This document shows positions 1 through 12,747 of a DNA stretch of 64,000 nt, in pieces. The notes beneath the pieces were generated by a model. The model searched no databases and was not told the DNA's origin. It was given only the letters and a program-made list of their open reading frames with translations. The DNA lies in assembly GCF_013373865.1 (NCBI RefSeq), contig NC_050467.1:372001-436000 (forward strand). Reading direction: 5' to 3'. The stretch's first letter is position 1, and each line of letters starts with the position of its first letter. Source of the stretch: Monomorium pharaonis (Eukaryota; Arthropoda; Insecta; Hymenoptera; Formicidae). The position numbers and the translations under genes were made by a program.

Positions 1-1753
1 ACACGCAGCGAGGCTTATCCCGGTGTCTCTCTGAGGATCAGAGTGTGAAGGACGTTTTAACCCTTTAACTGATTATACAAAAGCATACCGCTCGAAATGT
101 AACAAAAACGTAATAAGCCTTTATATTGTGCTATTGTCTAAACTTATAAAAACGCAATATATTATCATCTCTTTAATTATCATTTCAGAAAATATAATTT
201 TCTATCATTTTAATGGCATTTTAATATGTTGTAGTAGATAATATAAATAAAAAAAATACGAGATACAGATTTTTTTTATAAATATAAATAAATTTAATAA
301 ATATATTTTTATATATAGGTAAAGAGATGTAGATTTTATATTTTTGAGAAAATATTTGTACGTATTTTTAAATTTGCGTAACATAAAACGAGTAAACATT
401 TAGCAATATTAAAATTTGTAGATATTTATTAATCTGTACAAATAATGTATAGAGTGTAGAAAAACAACGCAACCATTTTCTTTCTAAAAAATTCTAAAAA
501 CAATACACTCTTTCTCGTGTCCTGTACTAGACTATCTATTTAAAAAAACGGCTATTTTAAAAAATTAAAAAAGTTGAAACCATCTAATAATTTGAAATAT
601 TAACGAATCAAAGTAAAAAGTTGAAGTTTTTGCATGTTTTATTATATTTGTGAGTAATATGTTTGTTTTTTAAATGTATTTTAGAGCTGTTGAGTTTACA
701 GTTAATGGATAGTAGAACAGAATTCACTCTACATCAATATTCAAAATGGAAATTCTGCCAAGTCGATGCCACGACGACGATACTCGTGAAATCGATCGCG
801 TTGTAACGTGCTCTTAAATATCTAATTACAAGTATGGGTACTTCGGCTAGTAGATAAAGCCGGCAGGATGTGATCAAGTAAATGACAGAACAGCCACCAA
901 TACGTACATTAAGCCGGAGATACACATGATAATCTTATACTACTAGAACGCTGATCGGAGAACGCGATCGAATAGCATCGATAGTTCTACTTATTCCATT
1001 CATTTTAATTTTATACGTTAATTACGTTAATTAATCTTGTGTCGCCAACTATGCGTAAAAAATTATGACAAAAAATACAAAAGACATAAAATATTTTTAA
1101 TAATAATTTATAAAACAAGTTTCTCTATTTTCTTAACTCGGATTATACACGGTTAAGGTACATTATTATAAATTTTACTTATATACATATAAGTAATTAA
1201 TTATTTAATCGTCCTTATTAATTAAAAAATGAAAAAATTTAATTAATTTTTTATTTAATATTAAAATGCAAAGACAAATTGTAAAAAATTTTCTCTATAA
1301 ATATAATAATATGTTCAAGTCTCGCAAATTAATTCTTTTTTTATATTTGGAATTATCAGTAACAAATTAAATTGTGCCATTAAAATTGAATTATGTATCT
1401 ATTTGCAATACTCAAAAGAATATATTTCCCGAATAAGAATATGGTCTGAATAAAGATGAAACGAACGTTTTTACGCATAGTTTCGTATACGATTTTTATT
1501 TCTACGCAATTCGCAAGGGACTTATCAAAATTTACGCACAAAATTACGCAAAAAATGCGCACGACATTTTTATATCATTTCGTTTCCATGTAAATCGCCA
1601 TACACGGGGGAAGAGGAGGGGGCTTTATCGAAAGCAAAATTTCACGATTAAACGAGTTATGCAAATTTCAGTGGAAAATTTGTAAAAAAAATGGAAAAAT
1701 ATTTACACACCTACTTACCCAGGCCGCTACCAGCGTCAGTCGCAACCGCTGCA
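1..1753. other. AT-rich non-coding stretch
   Basis: Very AT-rich DNA with only short, low-complexity reading frames. I see no conserved protein, RNA gene or clear repeat structure here. Confidence 0.6.
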
Positions 1754-3600
1754 CCACGTTTTGTCCTCATCACGACGACAATCCGGCGTCTCTCACTCAT
1801 CCTCGAAAGACGATCCTCGTAGAACAGTCTTACACACTCGGTTTACACTCCCGATTTCCTCGAAATCGCGCGGACACTTGCACACGTCGAGTGATACGAT
1901 TCGAAAGCGCACGAATATCTTGGAAATTTCCAAGTCTCTCGTCGCACAGATAAAAACCGCCGCGGGTCACACGACATACCGTACGCGCGCTTATGGCAAA
2001 GTACGACGAGGGACGACGACGCCGTAAATTCTTGATTTAACGTTAACTTTTAACTCTGCTCCTCGCGTCGCGTCGCGTCCCGTCGCCGGCGAGCGCGGCG
2101 ATGAATCCGAATCCGAACCCGGAATGTCAAAAGACCATGGTACACTTAACCTCTTACCTCAGGCTCGCGCCCTCTCGTAGTAACTCGAAACAGTTCCACG
2201 TTGATCGAAGCTTACCGATTTGTTCGTCTCGGAAAATCACTGGATCACATACACTCGCGCGCGCGTTCGACGCCACTTAACGACAACGCATCTCCGGGAC
2301 AACGGACCGCGATACACGACTTTCGACAATTTCACTTTCCGTCAGTCGCACACGAATTCACGCGGAGTTGCTGCTGCACGATTCCAAAGTTCCGATTTCC
2401 TCGAAAAGTCACGGATTACACGACACACACCGTAAGCGTGTCTACGATACGAGAGGAACGACGCCATATTTCTCTGATCCCTGACTAATTTCATTCTCCC
2501 CCTCGCGTCGCGTACTCGACCAACTTCACTCTGCTCCTCTCGTCGCGTCCCGTCGCCCGGCGAGCGCGACGATAAATCCGAATCCGGATCATCAAAAGGT
2601 CACGATTAATGTTTTACTCCAAGCTCCCCACCTCCCCCCAGAAACAACTCGAAACAGTCTTACAGTCGGAGCTTGTCGATTTATTTATTTATCCCGGAAA
2701 ATCATAGGACACATGCAAGTACGACGCCACTTGACGAAGCATCTCCGGGAGTAACGGTCCGCGGCGGTACACGTCTTTCGACAATTTCACTTTCCGTCGA
2801 TCGCGTTCGCGTTGCTGCCGCACGATTCCAAGATTTCGATAACCTCGAAAAGCCACGGATTCCACGCGCACACCGTAGACGCGAACGACAACGCCATATT
2901 TCCCCCCTCGCGTCGCGTCCCCACTAATTTCACTCCGTACTCCGCTCCTCTCGTCGCCGGCGATGCTGCGAACCCGGAACCCGGTCAGAGGGTCACGATT
3001 AACGTATTACCCTAAGCTCCCGTCTTCCACGAAGCAACTCAGAACTGCGGTCTCACCCGTCTCACGTCGGATCTCGCCGGTTCGTTTACATCGGAAAATC
3101 ACAAGAGCACACGTACGTACATGCACGTAATGACGTCACTCGAGCGCAGGGACCAACGGGCCGCGACACACGCACGTCTTTCGGCAACTTCACTTTCCGT
3201 CGATCGCGTTCAAGTTGCTGGGGCACGATTCCGAAGTTCCCGATACTCGTCTCGCTCGTCGCACGCCCCCGCGACGGAAAAACGGTCCCAGACCACTCGG
3301 CTTGACGCTTATCGCAGGCGGGAAACCACACGCTCTGAACCGTTACGCTGCCGGCGTCCCGCGCTATTACCGGCATTACCGCGTCTTCGATCAGTTCCGT
3401 TTTCCCTCGGCCGCGCTCGGGCTGACGCGCCAACCGTCCCGCCGAGCCCGCGATTTCAAAATTTCGCGGCGCGTGCACGAGCATTCCGAGCGTTCCGATA
3501 CCGTCGAGAAATGGCCCGGAAACATTCCCGAATCCCTCGTGGCTCCCGTTCAATTTTCCTCCTCTCGGGAGCGAGTTGAAAGCGCAAATTAAACACGACA
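1754..3600. repeat. CpG-rich diverged tandem repeat block (~0.4-0.47 kb period)
   Basis: This block is sharply GC- and CpG-rich between AT-rich flanks. Recurring landmarks show diverged tandem units. The string TTTCGACAATTTCACTTTCC (with small changes) occurs at about 2321, 2776 and 3179. A second landmark built on AATCCGAATCCG or GAACCCGGAACCCGG occurs at about 2102, 2574 and 2970. The spacing is therefore about 400-470 bp, with roughly 3-4 copies, the last one decayed. Several open frames cross it on both strands, but none resembles a protein family and none keeps its frame between copies, so I treat them as by-products of high GC. It could be a minisatellite-like local duplication or an old CpG-rich regulatory region that duplicated. 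Confidence 0.65.
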
Positions 3601-3633
3601 CACGCGTGTACGTCGACGAACGTTTTTTTTTTA

Positions 3634-3771
3634 TGCCTCGTCTGCAATGAGTCGTTAGTTATTGGTCGTAAAAAGTCTAGCAAATCACAGTTGATATTAA
3701 GAAAAATTAGGCGAACATGGTTGGTGAAATTTCTTACGACCAACAACTAATGACTCATTGTAGACGAAGTT
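3634..3771. mobile_element. MITE family B, copy 1 (138 bp, TTA target duplication)
   Basis: A 138-bp element with long imperfect terminal inverted repeats. The left arm begins TGCCTCGTCTGCAATGAGTC and the right arm ends with the matching complement. It is flanked by TTA at 3631-3633 and TTA at 3772-3774. A second copy of exactly the same length, also with TTA flanks, lies at 59810-59947. Short length, inverted termini and a 3-bp TTA duplication fit a non-autonomous PIF/Harbinger-like MITE; the superfamily is inferred. Confidence 0.85.
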
Positions 3772-4019
3772 TTAAAGTATTATTGCGTTTCGATTAAATT
3801 CGACAAGCTTGATCTTCTTCCCCGAGCAACGTTCGACTTGGCGTCTTCGGCCGGAGTTATTTCCCGAAGATTTCGAAATGTCGCGTGGTATTTACGAAGA
3901 TCCGGATTTTTTCGGTCCTCCCGATATTCCAATGCACACGTGTGTGAGAAATATCATGACGAAGGGAAAGGGACGTCGTCGGTTCGCCGCGTCGCGTGTC
4001 GCGCCTCGAATGCCTGTCG

Positions 4020-4060
4020 AGCGTAAACAAGGCCACTCCGATAGTGACCTTGTTTACGCT
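4020..4060. repeat. Short near-perfect hairpin
   Basis: Two 18-nt arms (AGCGTAAACAAGGCCACT and its complement with one mismatch) are separated by a 5-nt loop. It is too small for a normal MITE with an internal region and no target duplication is evident. It could be a structured RNA element or the collapsed remnant of an inverted-repeat transposon. Confidence 0.7.
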
Positions 4061-5582
4061 TAACTACCGCTTCTTATCCCCATAGCCGCACCGGTATTTC
4101 TCAATATTCAGGGATCCGTGATTACGTAATAGCCGCCAGCTGAAAATGCGTTGTCATTAAATCCGCCGTCATTAAAAAAAGAAACAAGTACAACAGGTAT
4201 CTTTGAGCACGGAAAAAGAGAAAAAGAAAGAGAAGACCAAGAGTTTAATACGAGTGATAAAATTAAAGTAATAAAGTAATAAAATATAAATACAACGCAC
4301 GGCAGAGAGTTACAATTTAAATAGCGTAACGCAATCTCAGCAATTGCGATTTTATACGACGCGGGGAATATGTAATTGGAATTCGTCAAAAGCGGCATTT
4401 TCACATTAAAACGAGTGAAATCGATCGGTGACGTTTAACGGACGGCGACGTGCCCGTTACCGATATTCCACGATTAAATAAAAAGCTTCGAGATTATTCA
4501 CGTTATGCAAGCTAGATTAATTCATAATAATTTCAAGCTCCAGCGTTATCTTCGTGCACGTCCGGTAACGTCATTTTCTCCCTCGCAAGCATTTTTTGCC
4601 GTCCGTTATCCGCAAAGTATATTCCAAAGCGTATTCTGCACGCGCGCAATAAACACGATTCCCTTGGTACGGATTCGGCCCTATGGATCGTAGATACGCA
4701 TCGCGTCTCACCGGCTCTAATGTCCTTTTTAACAAGGACAGGAAAGAGAAGTTTAACAAGGGGAAGGAGAACTGGCGCGATCAACTGGCAGTGTCGACAG
4801 ATGCTTCAAAGGATGCGTGCGGAATTCCCAACCTGTTGAAGCCAACCCCCGAAATCCGTTTCCTACGAGTGCGCCCCAACGACTCGACGACATTCGGATT
4901 TCAATCCGATCGACGTCCGCAGGCAGGGAGGGTGTCTAAAGGAGCGAGAGAATTTCTGTTCGAGTGGCGGCACGCGAAGATTGAATTTTCGGTTTTCTCG
5001 AATCGCCACCGCCGCGCGCCGCCGCAAATTTACCACCCTTCCTCCTCCCCTTCCGTTAGGCCGCGCAAAATTTGGCCTCTCGATTTGCGCGATCCCGATC
5101 GCTCGAGTGACCTTCGACCCTCGATCACTCCCTTTCCCCCTCTCCCTCCCTCTTTGCCCCTCTTACCTTCCTCGCCGCCGGTGCTTCGCGTTTTAGGTCC
5201 GTCGCGGTGCATTTAAATCGACTGCTTAAGTTGACTATACACTAATCTCGTAATTCATTTACATATTTAACGCGCGCGTCGTCGGCAAAGTTCGTTGTCC
5301 GAGAAGAGAGGAAAACGGGGGGAGAAGCGGAAGGGTAAGGCGAAGGGAGCGCAACGAAGGCGGGGCAATTAGTTATGCATGTGTACTTGTCGGCCAATCT
5401 CTCGGTGAACCCGTAACTTCTTTAATTTAATAACGCGCGAGACAGGACGGCAACGGGATTTATCGCGTCTTCGACGACGCGCACGTTGATAAGACGCGAA
5501 AGTGTTCTTTGCCTTATTCAAATCGTGTTGCCACGAGCGCCCATCGATTTTTCAAAATGACGGAACTTGATCCGTGCACTGC

Positions 5583-5585
<3 letters not shown>

Positions 5586-5630
<45 letters not shown>
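5586..5630. repeat. (CT)n microsatellite
   Basis: Uninterrupted CT dinucleotide run of about 45 bp, read directly. Confidence 0.95.
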
Positions 5631-5633
<3 letters not shown>

Positions 5634-6429
5634 GTCATCGTGCAGCTTTGATAACTTGAAGAAGTTGAACTCCCAGTCGTTACCTGACTGAACGGTATCG
5701 ATTATCGTCCAAAGTTCTTGTTCCTCGACGATGAAATACGCTCCGCGTTTTCCCTAGAGATAGGGTGGGCGAGAGGAAGGAGGACGAGCTTCTCGAGAGT
5801 TGGAGGTTCTCGTCGGGACGTCTCTCGGTCTCTTGGTCTCGATCTAGGACGATGGAAATACAAAATCGCCGTCGGTTTCCGGTGAGCTTTGGCGGCGAGA
5901 ATGGCGAACGGTACAGCCGCGTATAGGTATGCGCGCACATATATTTCGTATTGGACAGCGTCAGGAAATTAAGCGAGGCGGTCTCAAGGGCGACGTTCGG
6001 ACCTCAAACTTCGGCCAGGGAACTTTTCTCGGCATTGTGCCTAGATTTATCTCTTCCCGAAGTGTCGAACTGCTTTCGTGAGAAGGAGCCAGGCGCGCGG
6101 CACCAAGAAATATATTATTGCCGACCGTGACTGGTGTACAAACGTAGTTTGCCCATCGAGACGAAGATAGAAGAGGGATCAAGAGACGCGAGGGAGGAGA
6201 GGAAAGGGAAGGGGAAAGTTGGAAATTATAGCGAGATAAATGATCGATGGCGACCATTAATTAGATTACCATTCGTCACAATAATTCAATCGCAATAACA
6301 TCCTTCTATACTTATCTTTATTATCTTTTATTACTTATAATAACATCTCTCTAGTAACATACGTTTCTCTTATAGATTCCGAATTTCCGTTGAGAAACAA
6401 AGAATTGCACGTGACGTTGGACTAACGGA

Positions 6430-6435
6430 TTTATT
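6430..6435 (-). terminator. Candidate polyadenylation signal of the CSP gene
   Basis: AATAAA on the minus strand, 80 nt downstream of the CSP stop codon. Two further AATAAA hexamers lie at 6327-6332 and 6317-6322 and could be alternatives. Confidence 0.5.
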
Positions 6436-6514
6436 TAATTCGGGTGCTGAGTGTGAGAAGAAGAGAGGACAGATTTCTCGGCGTTCTACTCGGCGAGATG
6501 AGAATCTAAATTAT

Positions 6515-9500
6515 TCACACATTTATTCCCTGCTTGCGCGCTTCGTCCATATACCTGACAGTGTATTGGCCAGTAGGATCGTACTTCTTCTTAAGTTGCT
6601 CCCAAGTTTCCGATTTCTGAAATAAAGTGAAAGATCGAATAAGCAATCGCCCTTCTATCTTGTGTAACAAGTTTGCTATAACTGAATTGCGTTTATCGAA
6701 GATGTATCGTTAGCTACATCCATACAAATATAGAAAAAGCCACAAAAAGACTTTTTATTTTGAAAGTTTCCCATTTAGTTTAGTTTTACTTTCTATCCTT
6801 TCGTATTGAGAAATACCCCGAGATAAAACTGTCACTGTTAAAGCCTTACTGTGAGGTTCAATTAAAAGTACTTACGGAATAATACAGTAAAAATACAGTA
6901 AAACAATTGTAAAAATACAGTAAAACTCCTACTTTTAAAACCAGTAATTTTAAAACAATCTCTTGCATGCCTTAAAAAATATCGATTTAAAGGATTCACC
7001 TCATCATATTCGTACTGCGAAAAAAAAAGTTTGATCTTTCAAGAATCGCGGCAAACGCAAGGAAATTTAAAACGAAATGGCTTGAAAAATCCCTCTAAAA
7101 TTGGAATGACTGCCCAATCGGGGATAAAATCAGTTTTCGAAAGAAGGGTTCGGATCGAAGGGACGGCAGGTTCACGTCGCCATTAAATTATTTTCGCTAC
7201 GGATGCGAAAGTTTTCCGTTCGTGGTTCGCAAACGAATTACAGGGACACCCCCTGCCACCCGGCGGCGAAGAGGGTTAACCCGTCTGTGTGAAAGTCAAA
7301 CTAGTTCCGCGGCATTTAAACCGCCTCGACGTATCCCCCGAGCGTTTCTACTCCCACCGGCATCAACTCATTACGCAGACCTCGCGTTTAATTAGCCCGG
7401 TGAAAAGTGACGGGCGAACATATGTGTGTTAGCGCATTTACCTTGTTGACTAGATACCGGATGACCTTCTCGCTGCCCTTCTTTTGCTTCTCGCTGCATT
7501 TACTGCACTCGGTCGACAATGCGTCCGGAAGGGTTTCTGAAACAAAGAGGAAAAAAAATTTACACGTAAAATTCAGATCAGGGACGTGAAATCGAAATTT
7601 CATTGAAATATATGCTCGAACTGTGAGAATTTAGTTATACACTGACAGAAAAAATGCTTGATTCAAATAAGTAGTTATTTGAATAATATTAATAACATAT
7701 TTTATTAAAAAATCAATATTTATTTCAAACGATATTTTTTTAATTATAGAAAATTATATTGTTTGTTTAAAATAAGTGTTATTGATTTTTTAGAAAATAT
7801 ATTATTAATATACTATTCAAATAATCATTTATTTGAATCAAGTATCCTCTCTGACCTTTTGGTCAGAGAGAAAGTGTATATTACGAATTTAGTACTAACA
7901 TTCTTCAAAAACTTGAGACGTTTTTTATCTTTTTCACGAGATATCGATTCCTTTCTTTTTTAATCGGTAAACATTTCAAGATAAATTTTAAGATATATTC
8001 TGCCATAAAATCATTTTTATCGCGGCAGAGTTCTTCCATAGATGGAGTTCATAATGACGTATGTTATTTCTCGAATACGCGATGTCCCACAGGATTTGTC
8101 CTGGCTTTTTTGTCGCCCCCCCCCCCCCCCCCGGTCATTTGCACCAGCTGCTCTGGTCAGCTGACCGTACACCCCTGCATATCTCTCGTGAATTTTCTGA
8201 GACAAGACTATATATTCTCGGTAACGTATTACCGTCCATCGCACGTTTTATCTCGCGATGGGGTAGCGCACGAAGGTAAAAAGAAATTCGAGAAGAAGTG
8301 GACGATAAACGTGATTCTAACGGAAAGAAATAAATCGCGACAAATAATTAATACAATTTGCGGGAAATACAATTTGCAGGAATGCAGCAAGTAATTGGTT
8401 TCCAGTCCCCATGTGCATAGTTCTCGACTCCGCGTGGAATATTTTTGCGTGGGCAAACGTTACACATTTGCGAGCAAAATTCTTGCGCTGAAAAAACTGA
8501 CGGCGTTTGCAACACCTAACCGCGAACGTATACACGTGTACACGCAAAATGTCTCACAACTAAGGCTGCTTTTTGCCCAAATCTTCTCAACGGCAGCGGC
8601 TGTAGCGTATTATTTATATCTGAAGCTGAAACGCGATATGCGCGCTCTTCGTGCATATGTAACATCGTTAGCGAAACGACCTTGCATCGCGCATCCTTCG
8701 AACAAGATGAGACGGGACGCGCGACGTGGCCATTAGGGCCAAGGATGATTCTTCCGCGCGATTCTTAGAAAACGTGTGAAAGATCGTCATCACCGTCTCA
8801 TTTCATTGTGCACGTTTTGCCGCGTTATCGCGCCAAATGCATAGACACGTTACTCCTCGCTTATTCGCATTCATTTTTTTTATTTCTATTAATCAGTATT
8901 CGTAGTCTCTGTTCTTATCTCAAGATTGTTTTAATTAATGTTTTAAAATGCTAATATAATTATGCGATTGGTTTATCACGTAATAAGACGGCACTTAAGA
9001 CGATCTTCAATATAATTATATATATGTTTTTGTTAATGTATTATTGTATTGTATTGCGAGAATTATATTCGATTGAAGTAACAGTGTTAACATTTGGAAT
9101 AAAAACGGGCGAGATAACGAAAGATACTAATTAACGAACTTGAAACGCTCACCTTTAAGCTCTTTGCCATCGGGGGTGCAATTTCCCTTTTCCAGCAGGC
9201 AATTTACATAGTTTCTGAGCAAACGGTCGCTCGCCAAAATCGTGTCCAAGTCGATATTGTCGTACTTTGTCGTATACTTGTCCTCCGCCAAAGCTACCGC
9301 TACCGCGAGGAGAATCAGAGCCAGGACCTAGATTAGAAAATTATTTGAGATATGAAAAAATACTGAAAAATTTAGATATAATCTAGTGGGTACAATATGT
9401 AGATACACTGGATGAGTCTGCGCTCTTTATAAGGGTAAAAGCTAAATGAGGCACGAAACCACGAAACGTTTATAGATCCCACGAGACGGAGAGAGGATTT

Positions 9501-11336
9501 GAGACTAAGCTCCGAAAGTTAAAAAACCTATTCTCTCGGCAAAATGCGTAATAAATAAATCAGCCAACTGAACAAAGTGTCAGAACGACCTGTAAAATTG
9601 ATTTATTTGAAAAAAAGATTTTTTTTTCTTTTTTTCCTTTACAATAAATTACAATTTTACAATAATTGTGCTTAACTAGTTAAAAGTACAGCTTGTCGCG
9701 TACGTTTCTAAGTAGTGTCCAAGGAACTGTCGCTGCAGTTTCGGTTTTCTGTTTATAGGGCTAGAAATTATTTTCTCTAGAAAACTCTTAGAACGATATC
9801 TAGTCAAGGACGATATTACCTATCAGAGAAAGGAATTCTTTAGAAATACAAGATCTAATCAACTAATTAGATCACTTAATTTGTGGATCCTCATAAAATA
9901 GAAAAACAATGGAAAAAAATATCTTAATCGAACTTGGTCATCAATTCCTAAAATAAGTACATGGACGATACTCGCAGTCCAGAATGGCCTCGGCACGCCA
10001 CGCTAAATGTCGCACATGCATACGTAGCTAAATGTTTGCCGCCATGCCGAGCCGGCTGCGTTCATAATCACGCTGCCGAAACGCAGAATCGGCCGCGTAT
10101 GCGGGCATGTTTAGCGCGTGACGTGAATATCAACGAGCGTGTGCGTACGTGTTATGCGCGTTATGCGCATTGCGCGTCCCTCATGTGTCCGAGTGCGCGC
10201 GCGTACTCTCGGTCCGTGGAAATTCCTCTATAAGCCCATCGAAAATAGAAATTGCAGCCAGGCTTACGGAAAACAGAAGCAGCGAACCGAGCGCGCGAGC
10301 GTTGCACGCCTCATTAGCAAGTAAACACAGAATAGTCGGCCAGTGGAATCTAGTGGGACGCGGTGCTGAGCTCTGTTTTGAAATCAATTCAATTATACAG
10401 AATGTGTCAAATGCTTTCTCAAACGCGGTTACGTGGAGCGTTAAGAGGCACTTCTGTCCAATGCGTCATGGAAGTTAAAACACGTTTCTACGGCACATAA
10501 TATGTGTGATATGTATGAAATCAGTAGAATCTCGGAATTCATTTGCCTCTTTTGGAAGCACAATTAGTTTTCGAAAAAATTCATTAAGATAATAATACAT
10601 TTTCTGCGCATCAATTTTAGACTAGTACCTCATTTAAATAAGTTTTTAATAAATACACAACACAGACAAGTTATTATCTAGAATATTCTAAAGTCTAAAC
10701 GAACAAATCACACGTGAATATTACATGAAAAGAAGATGGAATGATCAATGTTACGGTGTGAAAAAAGAAAACGATATTGCGTATTCTCTTGTACATTTGT
10801 TCTTTTAGCTTCGAGTCGTAAAATGACATTGATTGCTCCAGTTTCGAGATATCAGTTTAACGGTTATATTTCTCGCAAGAAACTCTCGAGGGGTAAACCT
10901 TTATTCAATTTAGCTTGGTAATAGTTAAAATAAATTTTCAACTTGTAAATTAAAATTAGATTCGATTAATATAAATTAAGAATTTAAATTAATTTTAGTC
11001 GATTTGAAGCGGGGGAAAAACCAAACAAAAAAGAGAAGTTTACGTAAGAAGTCGTTTATGTGATACTTAATCTTTTAAAGGTATAATATAAAAAGTTAGT
11101 TATCAAATGGTTTTTATAAGTCAGAGATATAATATTCCGTCTTGGACTTGATCTTTTCTTAAAATTCGTGGTTTAATTTGTCGAATATGCAAACCGCAAC
11201 ACTTTCGACGAGCCGGTTCAAACTCAAAAGCGAGGGATCTCTCACCCTCCTCTGAAGACCACGACCAGATGGTTACGCTAGTACATAACGGGTTAATGCC
11301 AGAGAGTTAGTTAGGATGTTAATTAGTATAGAATGG

Positions 11337-11395
<59 letters not shown>

Positions 11396-12691
11396 TTTCT
11401 CTGGCACAGAGAAGGATACTTACGCAATATGCATGCGATACCCACTATACTTTGGCAGAGGGTAAAGCGCGCAAAAGGATGGCGACCGAATGATGTTATC
11501 CTGTGGGCTCAGAGATATTTAACTCTTCCAGTGTAAAGGAACATACTAATATTTAACATATAAAATGGTGTAAGACGTCCAATTTCACAACGTCACAGAA
11601 AACTTAGAGAAACTGTAATATACTATACTATATTATAATAACTGTGTAATTTAAGTAAATTGTTTAATCTAATTAATTTTATTTATACATACACTCAAAG
11701 TTTTCCACGATCATTGGTCTCAGTAAATTAATTGCTTGGCAACAGTTTCCCTTAGGTAGAAATTAAAACGTTTTATTGAGTAAGAACGAAACAAAGACAT
11801 GTCGTTCTATATGATAACGTGGGAAGAAAAATTATTATATTAAGCAACAACTCGCATGCCTTCATAGACGTTGCGCAATCGTCACCATTACCACGGGCAA
11901 CATTTCCTGACGCCTTTCACTCTCGTAAAAAAATTCTACCTCGTCTCGACCCAAGTCGCCCTCAATTTAAGAGTGCATGGCTGCCGGCACGGTGGCAAAA
12001 AGATTCGCGCGCGTTTAGCGGCGGATTAACGTTGAATTTTTGCGAGGATGTACGCGAGAAGACAGACATTGAATCACCGTAGGAGACTCTTAAACGGTCT
12101 CCGAGGTCGTTAACGACGTGAAACAGCCTCGATGCACTGAAGAACTTGCACTGCATTATTCACTTTCGGTCTCTCAGGATCGGATTTTCGCTGAATAAAA
12201 GGCAGCAATTAACATCTATGCGATTCCCACGTGGTAGAAAAAAAAAAAGTGGAATATTTAAGTTTAGAAGTCATGAATTATAATAAGAACGAGGATGTAT
12301 ATTATTTCAAATTGTAAATATCGACAATCAAGAGAGACGTCAAAGAAAGATAATGCTAGATTAAAATTATTTAAAATTCAGTGATATACTCTTAAAAGAG
12401 AGAAGGAGCATAAATCAAGACTACCTGGTACGATGTCTATAGTCGTCGTCGTTGTTTTCGTAAAAATCCTGACGTAATAAAGTTACACTCATAAACTAAC
12501 AACAAAAAAATAAAACACACAAAAGATAACAAAAAGAGAACTTACTACAAGAAACGACGGGAAGGAAGAATTCCCAAGAATAATGCGAGAGGGAAAGTAA
12601 AAAAAGTAGGAAGAATACGATGCAGGAAAATGAACAGAGGAAAGAAAGAGAGAAAGGAGAGAGAGAGAGAGATAATTACGCTTACCTTCAT
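6515..12691 (-). CDS. Chemosensory protein (OS-D/CSP family), 125 aa, four exons
   Basis: Small secreted carrier of the insect OS-D family; members bind hydrophobic ligands in sensillar lymph and other tissues. Coding exons on the minus strand: 12691-12686, 9327-9153, 7536-7442, 6616-6515. The joined protein starts MKVLALILLAVAVALA, a typical signal peptide. It has four cysteines spaced C-X6-C-X18-C-X2-C (residues in NCLLEKGNC and CSKC), the diagnostic CSP pattern. The segment ETLPDALSTEC and the tail KKKYDPTGQYTVRYMDEARK also match the family. The conserved CSP intron after the ELK lysine (phase 1) is present. Two extra introns are unusual: one directly after the second codon (3.4 kb) and one after YLVNK. 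The first coding exon is only 6 nt, so ATG choice depends on the donor at 12685 and on the resulting signal peptide. Function in smell, development or both cannot be told from sequence. Confidence 0.96.
7636..7882. mobile_element. Palindromic MITE-like element in CSP intron 3 side
   Basis: Imperfect inverted repeat of about 245 bp just upstream (minus-strand sense) of the third CSP exon. Both ends start TATACACT when read inward, and both arms share TGATTCAAATAA followed by TTATTTGAATA and an AAAAAATCAATA block. A secondary hairpin (CTCTCTGACC-ttttg-GTCAGAGAG) sits in the right terminus at about 7846-7874. It is AT-rich with no coding capacity. No certain target duplication was read. Confidence 0.7.
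8116..8132. repeat. Poly-C tract
   Basis: Seventeen consecutive C in the CSP intron between exons 2 and 3; likely prone to length error in assembly. Confidence 0.9.
11340..11403. repeat. (CT)n microsatellite in CSP intron 1
   Basis: About 50 bp of pure CT followed by an imperfect tail, inside the 3.4-kb first intron of the CSP gene. Confidence 0.95.
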
Positions 12692-12710
12692 GTTCGCGCA
12701 GATTTACTCT

Positions 12711-12747
12711 ACTGATGTCGGCGACAGTGACGGTTAGCTGTTTTATA
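12711..12747 (-). promoter_or_regulatory. CSP core promoter: TATA box plus initiator
   Basis: On the minus strand TATAAAA occupies 12747-12741, and an arthropod-type initiator TCAGT occupies 12715-12711, about 30 nt downstream. If the A of TCAGT (12713) is the start site, the 5' UTR is about 22 nt before the ATG at 12691. The spacing fits a TATA-Inr core promoter, as expected for a tissue-regulated gene. The prediction is from motifs only. Confidence 0.65.

Larger units (their letters stand above)
3775..6429. other. Non-coding stretch between repeat block and CSP gene
   Basis: No supported gene. Contents: a tight hairpin at 4020-4060, a pyrimidine-rich CpG patch at about 4.9-5.2 kb and a (CT)n run at 5586-5630. 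Open frames here have simple-sequence composition and no family resemblance. Confidence 0.5.

Noticed and set aside
1..60. Possible tRNA-like sequence at the left edge
   Set aside because: No full cloverleaf, no recognisable A and B boxes.
3086..3601. 171-aa and 152-aa open frames in the CpG-rich block
   Set aside because: They lie on opposite strands of the tandem repeat, are Arg/Ser-rich, and are not kept between repeat units.
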